Below, piece by piece: positions 63,605 to 64,000 of a stretch of DNA of 64,000 bases. The first letter of the stretch is position 1. Each line of letters opens with the position of its first letter. Location of the stretch: contig NZ_FXYY01000009.1 in NCBI RefSeq assembly GCF_900169165.1, positions 1-64,000 on the forward strand, given 5' to 3'. This DNA comes from Brevibacterium linens ATCC 9172. Lineage in GTDB: Bacteria > Actinomycetota > Actinomycetes > Actinomycetales > Brevibacteriaceae. A program made the position numbers and the translations under genes. The notes under the pieces are model-generated. The model made no database searches, was not told the DNA's origin, and saw only the letters and a program-made list of their open reading frames with translations.

Positions 63605-63636
63605 CCTCGGCGATGTCGAAACAACATTCGCCGAGG
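63605..63636 (-). terminator. Hairpin terminator of the right-edge gene
   Basis: CCTCGGCGATGT at 63605-63616 pairs with ACATTCGCCGAGG (63624-63636) with one bulged base. It lies 24 nt past the stop of the leftward gene and overlaps a CGCCGAGGCGG copy (63629-63639). Confidence 0.65.
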
Positions 63637-63659
63637 CGGCCCTTCGCCCCGCTCGGATC

Positions 63660-64000
63660 TCACCTGCGCGGCAGATTCCACCTCGGCTGGGGCTGCTGCG
63701 GTTTCTGATGCTGATTCATGAAACCGCGTTCGGCCTGCAGATGGCCTTTGTCATGGCTCTTCGCCTTCGGACCTGTGCCCGGGATGGGTGCCTGCAGCTT
63801 CTCGGTCGCCGGTTGGGCGCCGACGATGGGCACCTCCCCGGTGATCAACGGTGTCTGCGGGGCCGCCTCGGTGATGGGGTTCTTCTTTCCTTTGTTGTTT
63901 CGCATGGTCGATCCCTTCTTCGCATTCGTCTGATCTGATTCGCCGGCCAGTTCGGTGAACAGTCCGGTCCACTGGTCGGGGGTGAGGTCTTTGGGCAAGG
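63660..64000 (-). CDS. Partial or small hypothetical protein at the right edge
   Basis: The frame is open from the window edge to a stop at 63660. An internal ATG at 63905, with AAGGG about 8 nt upstream, would give an 81-aa protein starting MRNNKGKKN, rich in Pro, Gln and Lys and probably disordered. If the frame is used further upstream, the segment DLTPDQWTGLFTELAGES belongs to a longer protein whose start is outside. I cannot tell which from this window. Confidence 0.4.
   Translation of the reverse strand, partial: LPKDLTPDQWTGLFTELAGESDQTNAKKGSTMRNNKGKKNPITEAAPQTPLITGEVPIVGAQPATEKLQAPIPGTGPKAKSHDKGHLQAERGFMNQHQKPQQPQPRWNLPRR

Noticed and set aside
1..64000. tRNA, rRNA and known riboswitch genes
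   Set aside because: I looked through the intergenic gaps and saw no cloverleaf with a TTCRA arm or conserved riboswitch core. A tRNAscan or Rfam search would settle it.

Overview
The window looks like chromosomal DNA from a high-GC actinobacterium. The best guess is a Brevibacterium-like member of the Micrococcales. This rests on roughly two-thirds GC with strong third-position G/C bias, several genes that appear leaderless (a -10 box 6-8 nt before the ATG), a DUF222/HNH '13E12' protein, a BCCT choline-type transporter, an actinobacterial-style hut cluster with an IclR regulator, and an NCS1 permease. I saw no rRNA, tRNA or CRISPR array. The assignment is inference.

Layout. 1-8.3 kb: FAD oxidoreductase, cupin, membrane protein, aminotransferase, thioesterase, lgt and a DUF222/HNH gene. 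8.5-16.8 kb: a rightward catabolic block (LysR, MFS transporter, M20 amidohydrolase, a 25-codon linker ORF, amidase, second MFS transporter, second amidase). Both transporters are broken, one by a frameshift and one by an in-frame TAG. 16.9-25.4 kb, leftward: a frameshifted secreted lipase, an NCS1 permease, acyl-CoA dehydrogenase, class III CoA-transferase, thiolase and a LysR regulator. 25.7-34.6 kb, rightward: histidine utilisation (hutU, hutI, hutH, an M20 amidohydrolase, hutF, IclR regulator). 34.7-48.6 kb: rlmC-like methyltransferase, small membrane proteins, SAM methyltransferase, DoxX and TetR genes, mntH, a lipase-maturation-factor homologue, two tandem paralogous membrane proteins of unknown family, betT, a third protein sharing their C-terminal module, and a DtxR/MntR regulator. 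48.9-50.6 kb: TM2-domain and other membrane proteins. 50.8-60.6 kb: a type I restriction-modification locus (HTH/methylase-like protein, hsdM, hsdS, AlbA/ATPase-like protein, hsdR) followed by an unknown 451-aa gene. 62.1-63.5 kb: an IS5-type insertion sequence that carries a glyoxalase-superfamily gene between its inverted repeats. The right end holds a partial gene.

How it fits together. A 14-bp palindrome TCCGA-N4-TCGGA lies upstream of hutU, hutI, the CoA-transferase gene and the NCS1 permease gene. The IclR protein at the end of the hut cluster is the obvious candidate to bind it. That would join histidine breakdown, the permease (possibly a histidine or urocanate importer) and an acyl-CoA module into one local regulon. 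Histidine would pass through urocanate (HutH), imidazolonepropionate (HutU), formiminoglutamate (HutI) and formylglutamate (HutF), and the M20 enzyme between hutH and hutF may do the last hydrolysis because no hutG is present. Separately, a near-perfect 20-bp palindrome covers the mntH promoter and is a likely site for the MntR-like protein encoded 9 kb away.

An 11-mer, CCGCCTCGGCG or its complement, occurs at least 25 times across the window, inside genes in different frames and in several terminator-like hairpins. It is the most pervasive unexplained signal here.
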